A stretch of 64,000 nucleotides of DNA from the NCBI RefSeq assembly GCF_014652415.1, contig NZ_BMYT01000001.1, positions 863,352-927,351 on the forward strand, written 5' to 3'. Positions 22,259-31,218 of the stretch are shown piece by piece. A model generated the notes under the pieces. It worked only from the letters and a program-made list of their open reading frames with translations. It was not told the origin of the DNA and did not search any database. The number at the start of each line of letters is the position of its first letter. Positions within the stretch are counted from its first letter, which is position 1. This DNA is from Affinundibacterium macrobrachii. GTDB taxonomy: Bacteria > Pseudomonadota > Gammaproteobacteria > Burkholderiales > Burkholderiaceae_D. The position numbers and the translations under genes were made by a program.

Positions 22259-22280
22259 ATATAGTCTGCGCAGACTATAT
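22259..22280. promoter_or_regulatory. Perfect 22-bp palindrome, candidate operator
   Basis: The half-site ATATAGTCTGC is followed directly by its exact reverse complement, with no spacer. It lies 70 bases before the M1 aminopeptidase start and about 258 before the receiver gene, in their divergent promoter region. Its form fits a dimeric regulator site. The regulator is unknown. Confidence 0.6.
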
Positions 22281-22537
22281 CTAAATCATTACCAAGTCAT
22301 TAGAATTGATATAGACAATACAAAAGTATAAAAAATTCGAAAAAGCTGAACTTTTTATATCGACTTATGTTCAAAGAAAAACAAAAAAACGCTTCATACA
22401 ATTTGATACAAACTGTGCATAAGGTGGATTCTGTTCAAATTTCACTTTTTTTCACAGCATAGGGCTTGTTTCCTTACCGCGTATCACATATTATTAATTT
22501 GAAGTTTGTAAAAACATCCACGTTCAGGGAGCTACTG

Positions 22538-23194
22538 ATGGAAACTCGCCATAGCAGTAAACAGCCCGACTGGAATTCGCACAAATTGCGCCCTATTTCC
22601 AGCAAACATAGTGCGACACAAAGTGGCATAAATAGCAGTCATCGCGCATGGCAGTTTATGACTGCTGATAGATTCCTTTTGTCTGACGACGACAATGACG
22701 ATAACATCATTTTTGTCTCTGAAGGCGAAGAAGATGATGCAGACAAATCAAGAATATCGCCTTGGAAAATCTTAATCGCGGACGATGATAACAACGTTCA
22801 TGACACGACAGTGCTCGCTCTTAGCGGTGTTGAAATCCATGGAAAACCACTAGAATTCTTGCATGCTTTTTCCGCAAAAGAAGCACAGGAGGTCGCTGAA
22901 AACCATCCAGATACATCCTTAATTCTATTAGATGTTGTAATGGAAACGGTCGATGCTGGCTTGAAGCTAGTGAATGTGTTGCGCGATGATTTGTCGCGCA
23001 AAGATCTTCGTATCGTACTAAGAACGGGGCAGCCCGGATATGCCAAAGAAAACATCATGGGCAACTATGCGATAGATGGTTATGCGACTAAATCAAAGCT
23101 AACCCGTTCGATATTAATCAGCATGCTCAACGAGGTGCTTGACTCAAATAAGCCAAAAGACAAACAAGAAAGCGAAAGCTCTCTGCCAAACTAA
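22538..23194 (+). CDS. Single receiver-domain protein of the DUF3369 type
   Basis: A 218-aa cytoplasmic response-regulator-like protein. Residues 1-70 are polar and acidic (LSDDDNDDN, SEGEEDD) and probably disordered. A receiver-like domain follows (about 74-205): ILIADDDNNVHD for the acidic pocket, ILLDVVMETVDAG for the phospho-Asp and IVLRTGQPGYAKENIMGNYAIDGYATKSKLT for the switch region. This pattern is typical of receivers that in other proteins precede DUF3369 and HD-GYP modules; here there is no output domain. ATG 22538 is chosen because AGGGAG lies upstream. No histidine kinase is adjacent. Confidence 0.85.
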   Translation: METRHSSKQPDWNSHKLRPISSKHSATQSGINSSHRAWQFMTADRFLLSDDDNDDNIIFVSEGEEDDADKSRISPWKILIADDDNNVHDTTVLALSGVEIHGKPLEFLHAFSAKEAQEVAENHPDTSLILLDVVMETVDAGLKLVNVLRDDLSRKDLRIVLRTGQPGYAKENIMGNYAIDGYATKSKLTRSILISMLNEVLDSNKPKDKQESESSLPN

Positions 23195-23224
23195 TTTGGC
23201 TCAAATCACGACAGCCAGTAAACT

Positions 23225-23252
23225 AAAAAAGCCAGATTGACCTGGCTTTTTT
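23225..23252. terminator. Bidirectional terminator between receiver gene and maiA
   Basis: Stem AAAAAAGCCAG / CTGGCTTTTTT with a 6-nt loop. It abuts the maiA stop codon, so the maiA message ends almost directly after translation stops. Confidence 0.88.
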
Positions 23253-23909
23253 TCATTCTGCATCAGCTTGATTCGCTGGAGCCGCTTTTTGAAACGCTTC
23301 TAGCGCAAGGCAGCGCTGATTAATTTCCATAATAATAGGCATTCCACTCAAATCAGCTTGGAATCGTTGCGCGTTATAAATTTGTGGTATGAGAAAACAA
23401 TCTGCCATACCAGGTTGATTACCAAAACAAAAATCACCACGTTGAGAACTAGCTGCTAAACGCGCCTCAATTGCTTTCAATCCAACTTCACACCAATGAC
23501 GATACCAGGTATTTTTTTGCTCATCATTGATTCCAAAGTTGGCGCTCAAGTACTTCAGTATCCGTAAATTATTGACTGGATGAATATCGCAAGCGATCGA
23601 TAAAGATAATGCGCGAACGTAGGCACGATCAGCAAGATCAGATGGCATTAAAGCGATCGCTGGATACTTTTCGTCTAGATACTCGATGATAGCGAGCGAC
23701 TGACTTAATGCCAACTGATTACCCTCATGTTCATCTACCAGTGCGGGCACCAAAGACTCAGGATTAATTGCGCGAAACGATTCAGAAAATTGCTCACCAC
23801 CATTCTTAACCAAATGAACTGGAACTTGTTCGTAATCTAAACCCTTTAAGTTCAATGCAATCCTTACACGGTAGGACGCTGAACTACGAAAATATCCATA
23901 AAGCTGCAT
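23253..23909 (-). CDS. maiA: MaiA, maleylacetoacetate isomerase (zeta-class GST)
   Basis: Glutathione-dependent isomerisation of maleylacetoacetate to fumarylacetoacetate in tyrosine and phenylalanine breakdown. The 218-aa protein begins MQLYGYFRSSASYRVRIALNLKG, in which SSxSxRVR is the zeta-class active-site signature, and ends with the helical GST domain (NQPGMADCFLIPQIYNA). The ATG at 23909 is the family start. It follows the DUF349 gene by 24 bases and is probably cotranscribed with it. No other tyrosine-degradation gene is near, so a different cis-trans isomerase substrate is possible. Confidence 0.9.
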   Translation of the reverse strand: MQLYGYFRSSASYRVRIALNLKGLDYEQVPVHLVKNGGEQFSESFRAINPESLVPALVDEHEGNQLALSQSLAIIEYLDEKYPAIALMPSDLADRAYVRALSLSIACDIHPVNNLRILKYLSANFGINDEQKNTWYRHWCEVGLKAIEARLAASSQRGDFCFGNQPGMADCFLIPQIYNAQRFQADLSGMPIIMEINQRCLALEAFQKAAPANQADAE

Positions 23910-23933
23910 AGTTTTCTCTCTTATATTTTTCAA

Positions 23934-26540
23934 TTAAGCGATCAGATTATGATCAATCTTTTCAAATAGCTGTTTTAATCGAGCATTACGCTGTTCAGAT
24001 TGTATGGTTGGCAAGCTCAACAGCGACAGCAGCAAATGTTGCAATTGTTGTTGATGATCGCCATTCTTCATCGCTTGCTGCAATACCTCTACCTGCTTTT
24101 TCAATCGTTCACGTGCAAGCTCTGTGGGGCTATCAATCCCAAGTAAAATCTCTAAGTGCAAACAATACTCATCCCACAAACTGGCATTCGCTTGTATAAC
24201 ATTCTCAAAATCTTTTGCGTTCTCTGATGTTACTGTTTGCGCAAATTTGAATCGCGTCTGCAAGGCTTTAACAAACTTGTTCGTATTCAAAGTGAGTGCC
24301 TTCCACTGTGTAACAAGCACATCACGCTGCGCGCTTACATCATCATTTTGCAAAACAAGTTGCTCTAACTGCTGACACAAATCTAGGGCAATAAAAAATT
24401 GCACAGATTTACGTTGGCGCTCCTGCGCTTGCCAATCTGCGATAAACGTATTCAACTTCTGAATTTGTTGTCGCAGCTCTTGCTCTAGCTGCTGTTCCAG
24501 CGCGCGAGGCACATGTCCAATCGCGCGCCATTTTGTCGTCGCAGATTCAATTAACTGACGCGCCTGCAATGGATCTTCGCAATTCGCATTCGTTAATTCG
24601 GCACAGATTGCACGCTTGGCTTGCAGATTAAATTGACGCTGTTGATCAGCAGTTTCTGCCAATGAACGTTTTTTCTCAAAAATGGCATCGCATGCAGCAC
24701 GAAACCTCTCCCACAATGCTTGCTCATCTTTGCGCGACAAAGGTACTGAAACTGCTTGCGTCTGCCAACGCTGTTGTATGCTACGCAATTGATCCATCGA
24801 GGACTTTTGCGCAAAATCTAATGATTCGACCTCAGCAATCATATCTTCGCGAGATTGGATTTCTTCTTGCTGCCTTTGCTCAAGCGGCGTCGTTAAAGCA
24901 AGCAAAAGTTCCTCAAACTCTTTATCAAGACGGCTTTTTTCTTTTCGATCGACTGGGCCTATTTTTTTCCAAGACTGTCGCATTTGCAGAATTTTTGCAT
25001 GCAAGGATTTCCAATTCTGTAGATCATTCAAATGTTGCTGTACATCGATTCTACATTGCGACAAAAGTGCTTCTGCGTTCGCTAAATTTACTCGACGTAA
25101 TTCCGCTTGCGCCTGAAAATGCTGTGCCGCTGGTGCATAGACATTGCTACATGCAGCATCAAAACGTAACCACAATTCTCTCGGCGCCCCGCCACTAAGA
25201 TCCATTTGACGCCATTGCTCGCGCAAAGCAGAAACAGTTTCAACAATTTCTTGTGGCGACAAGCTCAATGATGCTAATTGCTCTGCTGTATTCACCAATT
25301 CATCACGCGACACATTACCGCTCCACTTCGCCCATGAAACTAAGTGCGCAAACTGGCTGCGAGCGGCGCTCAAGCGTTCTTTCAATTCCATAGTTAAACG
25401 CGGCTGCCCTTGTTTTTGCTTATTTTGCTTTATATCGATATGGCGTAACTCACGTTCATATTGACGAGCAATGTGCAAAGATCCTTGATCCAATGCTTTC
25501 TCTAGCTTTTCTAAATTTTGTTCTAGTTGCGCTGTACTCATTGCAGGTATCTGGGTCGTGACCACAGGCGCTTTGTTAGTTTGATGCGGCTCGACGATGT
25601 TTGTCGCTTTAAGATCTGAATTAAGATCTGAACTAATATAGAACTGTACGTCTGCCTTTGCTTCAGATTTGAGATCATCTGATGAATGCGCGATTGCCGC
25701 TGCGGTTGTCGCTTCGTCACTAGATTGATGCGGTGTAGCGAGGTGCGAAGTTTCATTCGAGACCTTTGCTAATCGCATTCTGTGTACTGCTTGTTCGAGC
25801 TGGTTTAGTTTCGCATCTGTATCAGATAACAAGTGCTTCGGTAGCGAAGCAAATAAATTGCTATCTGCGGCGGATTTCAGAATCAACTTCCACTTTGCAA
25901 TTTGTGTTGGAATCTCATCGTCGGATAAATCTTGCGTCTGATCGATTTCTTGGCTGACCTGAAGTAACTGTCTTTGAAGATCCAATTGCGCATTCAAGCG
26001 CTGTTGAATGGCATCACGCTTGGCGTTGAAGCTTTTTGAGAATTCATCACTAATCAAACTAGTTGCCGAGCCACTTTGGGTAGCAATCGCAGTAAATTGT
26101 TTATCTAAATCAATCAATTGATTCGCCAAAATTACGCTCTGCTCCAGCAAAGCGTCTGCTTTTTCCAAGCACTTCTGAGCCGACTGCTCAACCTGTTCTT
26201 GCTGATGTATCTGCTCAAGACGAGCTTGCATCAGCTTGGCGGTACGTTTATCGATATTGCGCGTAATTTGTAACGCACGCTCCAAACTAGCTGGTGAGCT
26301 TAAATGTTGCGCCGCGAGAAAACGCCCATCAGCAAAATCGCATTCTGCCAATAGTGCTAATAGATTGTCTTCGTTGCCAATACTTGTTTGAATTTTTTGT
26401 AGATAGGCTTGGCGCTCTTGTTCTTTTACTTTTTGCTTATCTTCAATAGTCGCCTTGCTTAGTGAGGTTGGTAACGCGATCGGCTCGGTTGATGATGGAG
26501 TAGGCTTACGTGGAATAAATTTAGATAGAAATTCAAACAT
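23934..26540 (-). CDS. DUF349 domain protein, 868 aa
   Basis: A long, Gln-rich, largely alpha-helical cytoplasmic protein with several DUF349 repeats (about residues 430-750). The repeats are seen as recurring W-x-x-x-G/L plus AC-x-x-IFEKK patterns, for example WKKIGPVDRKEKSRLDKEFEELL and WERFRAACDAIFEKKRSL. Start at ATG 26540 (MFEFLSKFIPRK); the open frame further upstream is Cys-rich and unlike the family. The biochemical role is not established; family members have been linked to rRNA or RNA metabolism. Cotranscribed with maiA. Confidence 0.88.
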   Translation of the reverse strand: MFEFLSKFIPRKPTPSSTEPIALPTSLSKATIEDKQKVKEQERQAYLQKIQTSIGNEDNLLALLAECDFADGRFLAAQHLSSPASLERALQITRNIDKRTAKLMQARLEQIHQQEQVEQSAQKCLEKADALLEQSVILANQLIDLDKQFTAIATQSGSATSLISDEFSKSFNAKRDAIQQRLNAQLDLQRQLLQVSQEIDQTQDLSDDEIPTQIAKWKLILKSAADSNLFASLPKHLLSDTDAKLNQLEQAVHRMRLAKVSNETSHLATPHQSSDEATTAAAIAHSSDDLKSEAKADVQFYISSDLNSDLKATNIVEPHQTNKAPVVTTQIPAMSTAQLEQNLEKLEKALDQGSLHIARQYERELRHIDIKQNKQKQGQPRLTMELKERLSAARSQFAHLVSWAKWSGNVSRDELVNTAEQLASLSLSPQEIVETVSALREQWRQMDLSGGAPRELWLRFDAACSNVYAPAAQHFQAQAELRRVNLANAEALLSQCRIDVQQHLNDLQNWKSLHAKILQMRQSWKKIGPVDRKEKSRLDKEFEELLLALTTPLEQRQQEEIQSREDMIAEVESLDFAQKSSMDQLRSIQQRWQTQAVSVPLSRKDEQALWERFRAACDAIFEKKRSLAETADQQRQFNLQAKRAICAELTNANCEDPLQARQLIESATTKWRAIGHVPRALEQQLEQELRQQIQKLNTFIADWQAQERQRKSVQFFIALDLCQQLEQLVLQNDDVSAQRDVLVTQWKALTLNTNKFVKALQTRFKFAQTVTSENAKDFENVIQANASLWDEYCLHLEILLGIDSPTELARERLKKQVEVLQQAMKNGDHQQQLQHLLLSLLSLPTIQSEQRNARLKQLFEKIDHNLIA

Positions 26541-26775
26541 ATCGATTTTGAAAGATGGCAGCAAATAGAGAAAGTAAACATCATAACAAGACTTATGACC
26601 GTTTCGCAAAATTTGATCACCGACTATCCGCAAGCAATCACAAGGGAAAAACACTAAATCTCAAATCATTGAAACATCTTGTTGCAATTTTAAGTGGCCT
26701 TATTGTCTGCAAATGCGTAAAGCATCGCGTTATTAGCTAACCGACAGTTCTCGGATTCAAATAAAGGAAACGATC

Positions 26776-27228
26776 ATGGAAATCCAAGTCATCAGAAATC
26801 GGCTAATTAGCATCATTTGTCTATGTGTAGCTGGGATCAGCCTATCTGCTCAGGCATCTAATGGATATGACCGCTACGACGGAAGCAACAAATACGATAG
26901 AGTCCATCGCTCCGAGCATTTCGAACGTCAAGTACCGCACTACGAACGTCATCGCCCTAAATATGCGCATGTCTATTATCCAAGTTACCGCGCATATTAT
27001 TCTCCACATTCAAGAACTTGGTTTTGGTTAGAGGGTGCACGTTGGCGCTCTGGGGTACGTCTTCCCTTCCATATCAATTTGCAAGTTGGTGGTGTTCCTA
27101 TACAGCTAAGTAGCGCGATTCCTTACTACGAACACCGTTATATAGAACGACGCTATCCTCGTCCTATCTATATTGAGCGCGATCGCCACCACCATAGACA
27201 CCACGACAGACATTATCGCCCTTGGTAA
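26776..27228 (+). CDS. Secreted His/Tyr/Arg-rich protein, 150 aa
   Basis: I do not know a function. A signal peptide (LISIICLCVAGISLSAQAS) is followed by a Tyr/Arg/His-rich region (about 30-75, with repeated YDR, HYER and YY), a compact middle (TWFWLEGARWRSGVRLPFHINLQVGGVPIQL, about 82-115) and a C-terminus extremely rich in His and Arg (ERDRHHHRHHDRHYRPW). Proteins with this layout are common in betaproteobacterial envelopes. The His clusters could bind metal and the basic charge could bind nucleic acid or polysaccharide, but this is inference. A ribosome site AAAGGAAACGATC precedes the ATG. A stem-loop follows. Confidence 0.75.
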   Translation: MEIQVIRNRLISIICLCVAGISLSAQASNGYDRYDGSNKYDRVHRSEHFERQVPHYERHRPKYAHVYYPSYRAYYSPHSRTWFWLEGARWRSGVRLPFHINLQVGGVPIQLSSAIPYYEHRYIERRYPRPIYIERDRHHHRHHDRHYRPW

Positions 27229-27247
27229 CAGGTGTATTTGCTGTAGT

Positions 27248-27275
27248 TCTGATATGCAGTCCGCTGCATATCAGA
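27248..27275 (+). terminator. 12-bp hairpin with TCCG loop, possible 3' end
   Basis: Perfect arms (TCTGATATGCAG and its complement) with loop TCCG, 20 bases after the His-rich protein gene. There is no T-run, so it may be a processed 3' end or a protein site. Confidence 0.4.
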
Positions 27276-27466
27276 TCACACTCCATTCTTGCTTCCTTTC
27301 TACAACTCCCCACACTAACATTCGGTGCTAGAATAATTTCACCAGCTCCTGCAATGCAAGCATTATGCGATTGAGCAATAGTGTTAATATAAATCACTAA
27401 ATTACAACAATGTTTCATATTTCTCATTGAAAATCATTACACTATTCCCATAGGAGATTTTTCATC

Positions 27467-27799
27467 ATGAACAAGAAACATCGTTATGTAGACCTTCATC
27501 AAATCAGTCCGGGCGAGATACTCGCCGATGATTTGCTCGATAAGCTTGGTCATGTGTTACTTCCAGCAGGAACCGAACTGACCGCATCGATGTTGAAAGC
27601 AATTGCGAATCACGACATTCACCAACTGCCTTTGCACTATGTCACCGATCCAGATTCTGTCGAACCGCAGCGAGAAGATACAGATTCCATCGAACAGCAA
27701 CTCAATAGAGTAAATCATCTATTCCGACATTCACCTCGTGAAGGAGCTACAGAAACGCTAAGAAACTATGTCGAATCTTATCGTCGAGGAGATGCATAA
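27467..27799 (+). CDS. Small HD-associated PGxxLA-domain protein, 110 aa
   Basis: The sequence LHQISPGEILADDLLDKLGHVLLPAGTELTASMLKAIANHDIHQLPL (about residues 10-56) matches the short domain (PGM-LAEDV ... LLPAGT-LT) that in many bacteria sits in front of HD-GYP or HDOD domains. Here it is a separate protein. The last 50 residues are polar and helical. Its stop codon overlaps the ATG of the HDOD gene by one base (TAATG), so translation is coupled and the two products probably work together. Ribosome site AGGAG is clear. Confidence 0.8.
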   Translation: MNKKHRYVDLHQISPGEILADDLLDKLGHVLLPAGTELTASMLKAIANHDIHQLPLHYVTDPDSVEPQREDTDSIEQQLNRVNHLFRHSPREGATETLRNYVESYRRGDA

Positions 27800-28665
27800 T
27801 GGCTAGCTTAATCAACGATCCCAATGACGATCAAATTTCTATCGAAGAAGTCATCAACAAAATCAACGATCTTCCCAGCTTGCCAGAGCTAGCACGTGAA
27901 ATGCTGAATGATTTGAATAACGAAGACATCAGCCTAGAAACGATAGTCGAGAAAGTCGCCATGGATCAATCACTAGCCGCGAAGGTGATTCAATTAGCGA
28001 ATACCTCCTACTATGGTAATAATTCTAAAGTTGTCACGATTCAGCAAGCGGTATCGATGTTAGGTACAAAAAATCTGAAAGACCTAATCCGTACAACCAT
28101 TTTCAATAAAAATTTACCGATTGCGCGTTGCCGAGGCTTCGACAACAAGAGCTTTTGGCGCCACAACATTGCCACCGCGATCTGCGCTGAAATCATTTCG
28201 AGAAAACTACACTTGAAGCACGATTTTGCATTCACCGCGGGACTACTGCACGATATTGGGCGCTTAGTTTTAGTATCAAAATTTCCTAAACACTACGAAC
28301 AAGTAATTAACTGCGCGCGAGAAAATGACTGCGAATTGGTTGAGGCGGAGCGCGCCATACTCGGTGTAGATCACGTCGGTGTTGGACTTATCTTGGCTTT
28401 GCAATGGAACTTCTCTGACGTCATTCAAGATGCGATTCGTGGACACCACACCCCGAACGATGAAGAGCTGCATCCAATTGCTTCAATTATTCATGTCGCA
28501 AACGCAATCGTGCACGCACTTGATTTAAGTGAGTCAGAAGACGATTCCGTGCCGGCCGTATCGCAGTATGCTTGGGACAATTTGGGCTTAGATGAAGCAA
28601 GCTATCACGCTACATTTCACGAGACCGAACTGCGTTTCGAAGCGATGAATCAAATCTTGCAATAA
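27799..28665 (+). CDS. HDOD domain protein, 288 aa
   Basis: Cytoplasmic signalling protein of the HDOD family, whose members bind partners or take part in cyclic-di-GMP and stress signalling. The HDOD domain spans about residues 20-230 (LPSLPELAREML, DQSLAAKVIQLANTSYYG, FTAGLLHDIGRLVL). Unlike many HDOD proteins it keeps an HD pair (LLHDIG) and further histidines (VDHVG, RGHH), so metal binding is possible. It is translationally coupled to the preceding small protein, and a cNMP-binding diguanylate cyclase follows 135 bases later. A paralogue lies at 48841-49680. Confidence 0.9.
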   Translation: MASLINDPNDDQISIEEVINKINDLPSLPELAREMLNDLNNEDISLETIVEKVAMDQSLAAKVIQLANTSYYGNNSKVVTIQQAVSMLGTKNLKDLIRTTIFNKNLPIARCRGFDNKSFWRHNIATAICAEIISRKLHLKHDFAFTAGLLHDIGRLVLVSKFPKHYEQVINCARENDCELVEAERAILGVDHVGVGLILALQWNFSDVIQDAIRGHHTPNDEELHPIASIIHVANAIVHALDLSESEDDSVPAVSQYAWDNLGLDEASYHATFHETELRFEAMNQILQ

Positions 28666-28800
28666 GTGAGATCCAGTTCGTGTCTACGCCAGAATGATCG
28701 ACATTGTTAATTCGAATATTCGTCACTAAGTTTATCGATTTACGAATAAAATAGACGATATTTTTTCAATATTTCCCACCGCGTTACAACCGAGGCTACT

Positions 28801-29781
28801 TTGGAACACTTTAAGGACTTTAGGCACACCAACTTCAAGGTAGGAGATATCCAGCTTTTTAAGAATATCAGCAAAGATGAACTCTTAAAGATAAAGCAGC
28901 AACTCGATTACTGCCCCGTGGTTACTGCAAAATCTGGCGAGATCGTTCTAGACAGTCAAAGCTCAGGTGCATGTTTATATGTCGTGCTCTCTGGCACACT
29001 TGCACTGACTTCCAATACATCGAAACGTCAATTAGAAAATTCTAGTATTCAATATTTCGCTGGTGAATGCGTTGGTGAAATTTCTGTGCTGGATGAAGAA
29101 GCCAACACTGCGACAATTGCCGCCGTGACAGATGCGCAATTGCTACTAATCGATTCTGTCATCATGTGGCGCTTAATTGATGATTCAAACGGTGTGGCGC
29201 GTAATCTTTTGCAGTTACTTTCATTTCGCATTCGTACCACGAACGCGCAACTACGCAATCGTCAAAAGGTTGGTGAGTTTTATCGACAATTGTCGATGGT
29301 CGATGGTTTAACGGGATTACATAACCGATCATGGCTCAACACCCAACTACCGGGCTTAATTGAAAATGCGCATGCAACTCAAACAGAGCTGAGCATTGTG
29401 ATGGTCGATCTTGACCACTTTAAAAAATTTAATGATCAATACGGACATGTGATGGGAGATGAGGCCTTGCAAGTGGCAGCAAAAGTTGTCAGTGCAGGCT
29501 TACGTCCGAGTGACTTCGCAGCACGATATGGTGGCGAAGAAATGATCGTCATCTTGCCCAATACCAGCAAAGAATCAGCTTTAATCGTGGCTGAACGTCT
29601 ATGCGATCGAATTCGGCATGCACAGGTATTCAAAGATACTGACAAAGCACTACCGCATATCACCGCCTCACTTGGACTTGCGACGCTAACCGAGGGGCAA
29701 GATGGTTTGGCGGTCATCTCAAGTGCAGATGCAGCGCTATACAGAGCAAAAGAACGCGGCCGCAATCAAGTCGCACTATAA
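28801..29781 (+). CDS. Diguanylate cyclase with N-terminal cyclic nucleotide-binding domain
   Basis: Soluble 326-aa protein. A cNMP-binding-like beta barrel (about residues 18-135: AKSGEIVLDSQSSGACLYVVLSGTLAL, FAGECVGEISVLDEEANTATIAAVTDAQLLLI) is joined by a helix to a GGDEF domain (about 165-326). The active-site motif is intact (RYGGEEM) and the substrate loop FKKFNDQYGH is canonical, so it should make cyclic di-GMP. There is no I-site RxxD directly upstream (LRPSDFAARYGGEE has P-S-D). It starts with TTG at 28801 after GAGG; I see no better ATG. Its output may act on the HDOD pair upstream. Confidence 0.88.
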   Translation: MEHFKDFRHTNFKVGDIQLFKNISKDELLKIKQQLDYCPVVTAKSGEIVLDSQSSGACLYVVLSGTLALTSNTSKRQLENSSIQYFAGECVGEISVLDEEANTATIAAVTDAQLLLIDSVIMWRLIDDSNGVARNLLQLLSFRIRTTNAQLRNRQKVGEFYRQLSMVDGLTGLHNRSWLNTQLPGLIENAHATQTELSIVMVDLDHFKKFNDQYGHVMGDEALQVAAKVVSAGLRPSDFAARYGGEEMIVILPNTSKESALIVAERLCDRIRHAQVFKDTDKALPHITASLGLATLTEGQDGLAVISSADAALYRAKERGRNQVAL

Positions 29782-29811
29782 AAAAAAGCGCATTTAAAAT
29801 GCGCTTTTTTT
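29780..29811. terminator. Bidirectional terminator between cyclase and porin
   Basis: Stem AAAAAAAGCGCATTT / AAATGCGCTTTTTTT between convergent genes. Confidence 0.92.
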
Positions 29812-29871
29812 CTCGCTAGGGATGTTGATTTCTAAACCAACTATACCTAGCTATTTGTCGTCAAACAGAAA

Positions 29872-31218
29872 TTAGAAGCGATGACGAATACCGAATTGCA
29901 ATACACGACCAGATTCACCAGGGAACTCGGTAAAACCGCCAGAAGCACTTGCCGCACCTGGAGCGTATTGTCCATCATTTTGGTTCTTGGTGTAGCCAAC
30001 AACCGCATAAAGATCAGTACGTTTAGACATATTGTAGTTATAGCCTAACGCGTATTGCGTCACATCGCTGTTCGACAAAGTTCTATCATCTTGTACGCTA
30101 TACGATGCCATCACACGACCATTACCTAATTTGTAATGCGCACCTAAGCTGTAGCTGTTTGCATCAAGCTTAAAGTTTTTTGTGATGTTGGTTCTAAAGA
30201 TCGTTGTCCATGCAGCGATTACTGGTGCAGGTACACCACCAGCGCGTAAGCCTGGCGTAATTTCTAAATCCCATGCATCAAAAAATACTGGCAGGAGAAT
30301 CGAGTTCTCATTGCGCATTGTTTGATAGCCAGCAAACAATTTGAAATCATCAAATGCATAAGAACCACCAACTGTCGTCGTTACCAAACCAGTTGAACCA
30401 TCGGTGTTTGTACCTCTGTTGTAACCAACACCAACATCAAATCCATTTGCTTTGTAGCGAACATTACCAGCGATGAAATCTTTATCTAAGCCAATGTAGC
30501 CAGAATTTTTAAAGCCATACATCAAAGAACCACCAAAACCATTTGGCAATTCAATGCGATATTGCACAGATTTATTTGAGCGAATCGCCATACCAGCCGT
30601 CAACAAACCACCAGTACCACCAGTGATGCCGCCCCAGCTACCTGCCATGCCGCTTTCAAACGCGTCAGCAGAATTGAAAACTTCATAAGCTGGTGTGTAC
30701 ATACGACCTGCTAACACAGCACCAACTGGCGTAATCAAACCAACCATTGCCATACGATCAAACAAGCCACCATCAGGTCCGCCGCCTCGAGCCAAAATCA
30801 ATGGTGAAGTCGCATTGACGTTGTATTTCGGTTGCAAAGCTGAACGTACGCCAGCCAAAGTTTGTGCAGCGGCACCTTTCAATGCAGCGCTACCAAAATC
30901 AGGAAAATTCATGCCCTTAGTTAAGGCGTATCCTTGGTAATCACTCAAGTTACCAGTTTTATTACTACCAGTATCTACTTCGACCCGCGCTTCCAAATTA
31001 AAAATGGCTTTGTATCCGCCGCCCATGTCTTCAGTACCTTTAAAGCCGATACGAGAACCATCAGCGATACCGCTTACCATTTTAGTTTGGGTATCTTTGC
31101 CAAGCTTACTTACTTGAATACCAGCATCCAAAATGCCGTACAAAGTTACATTGGTTTGCGCCAAAGTTGGCATCGCAAAGCATGTACCTAATGCCATTGC
31201 CAAAAGTTTCATTTTCAT
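29872..31218 (-). CDS. Outer-membrane porin of the Burkholderiales type
   Basis: A 448-aa general porin (Porin_4/OmpC-like), trimeric beta barrel letting small solutes cross the outer membrane. A signal peptide (MKMKLLAMALGTCFAMPTLAQ) is followed by TNVTLYGILDAGIQVSKL, SRIGFKGTEDMGGGYKAIFNLEAR and a barrel ending in the aromatic C-terminus (LQFGIRHRF) needed for BAM recognition. I chose ATG 31218 because GGAGA lies nine bases upstream; an upstream ATG at 31233 overlaps that site. It is larger than usual (about 350-380 aa), with long Gly-rich insertions around residues 95-180. The 31219-31630 region holds its promoter and an odd hairpin. Confidence 0.93.
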   Translation of the reverse strand: MKMKLLAMALGTCFAMPTLAQTNVTLYGILDAGIQVSKLGKDTQTKMVSGIADGSRIGFKGTEDMGGGYKAIFNLEARVEVDTGSNKTGNLSDYQGYALTKGMNFPDFGSAALKGAAAQTLAGVRSALQPKYNVNATSPLILARGGGPDGGLFDRMAMVGLITPVGAVLAGRMYTPAYEVFNSADAFESGMAGSWGGITGGTGGLLTAGMAIRSNKSVQYRIELPNGFGGSLMYGFKNSGYIGLDKDFIAGNVRYKANGFDVGVGYNRGTNTDGSTGLVTTTVGGSYAFDDFKLFAGYQTMRNENSILLPVFFDAWDLEITPGLRAGGVPAPVIAAWTTIFRTNITKNFKLDANSYSLGAHYKLGNGRVMASYSVQDDRTLSNSDVTQYALGYNYNMSKRTDLYAVVGYTKNQNDGQYAPGAASASGGFTEFPGESGRVLQFGIRHRF

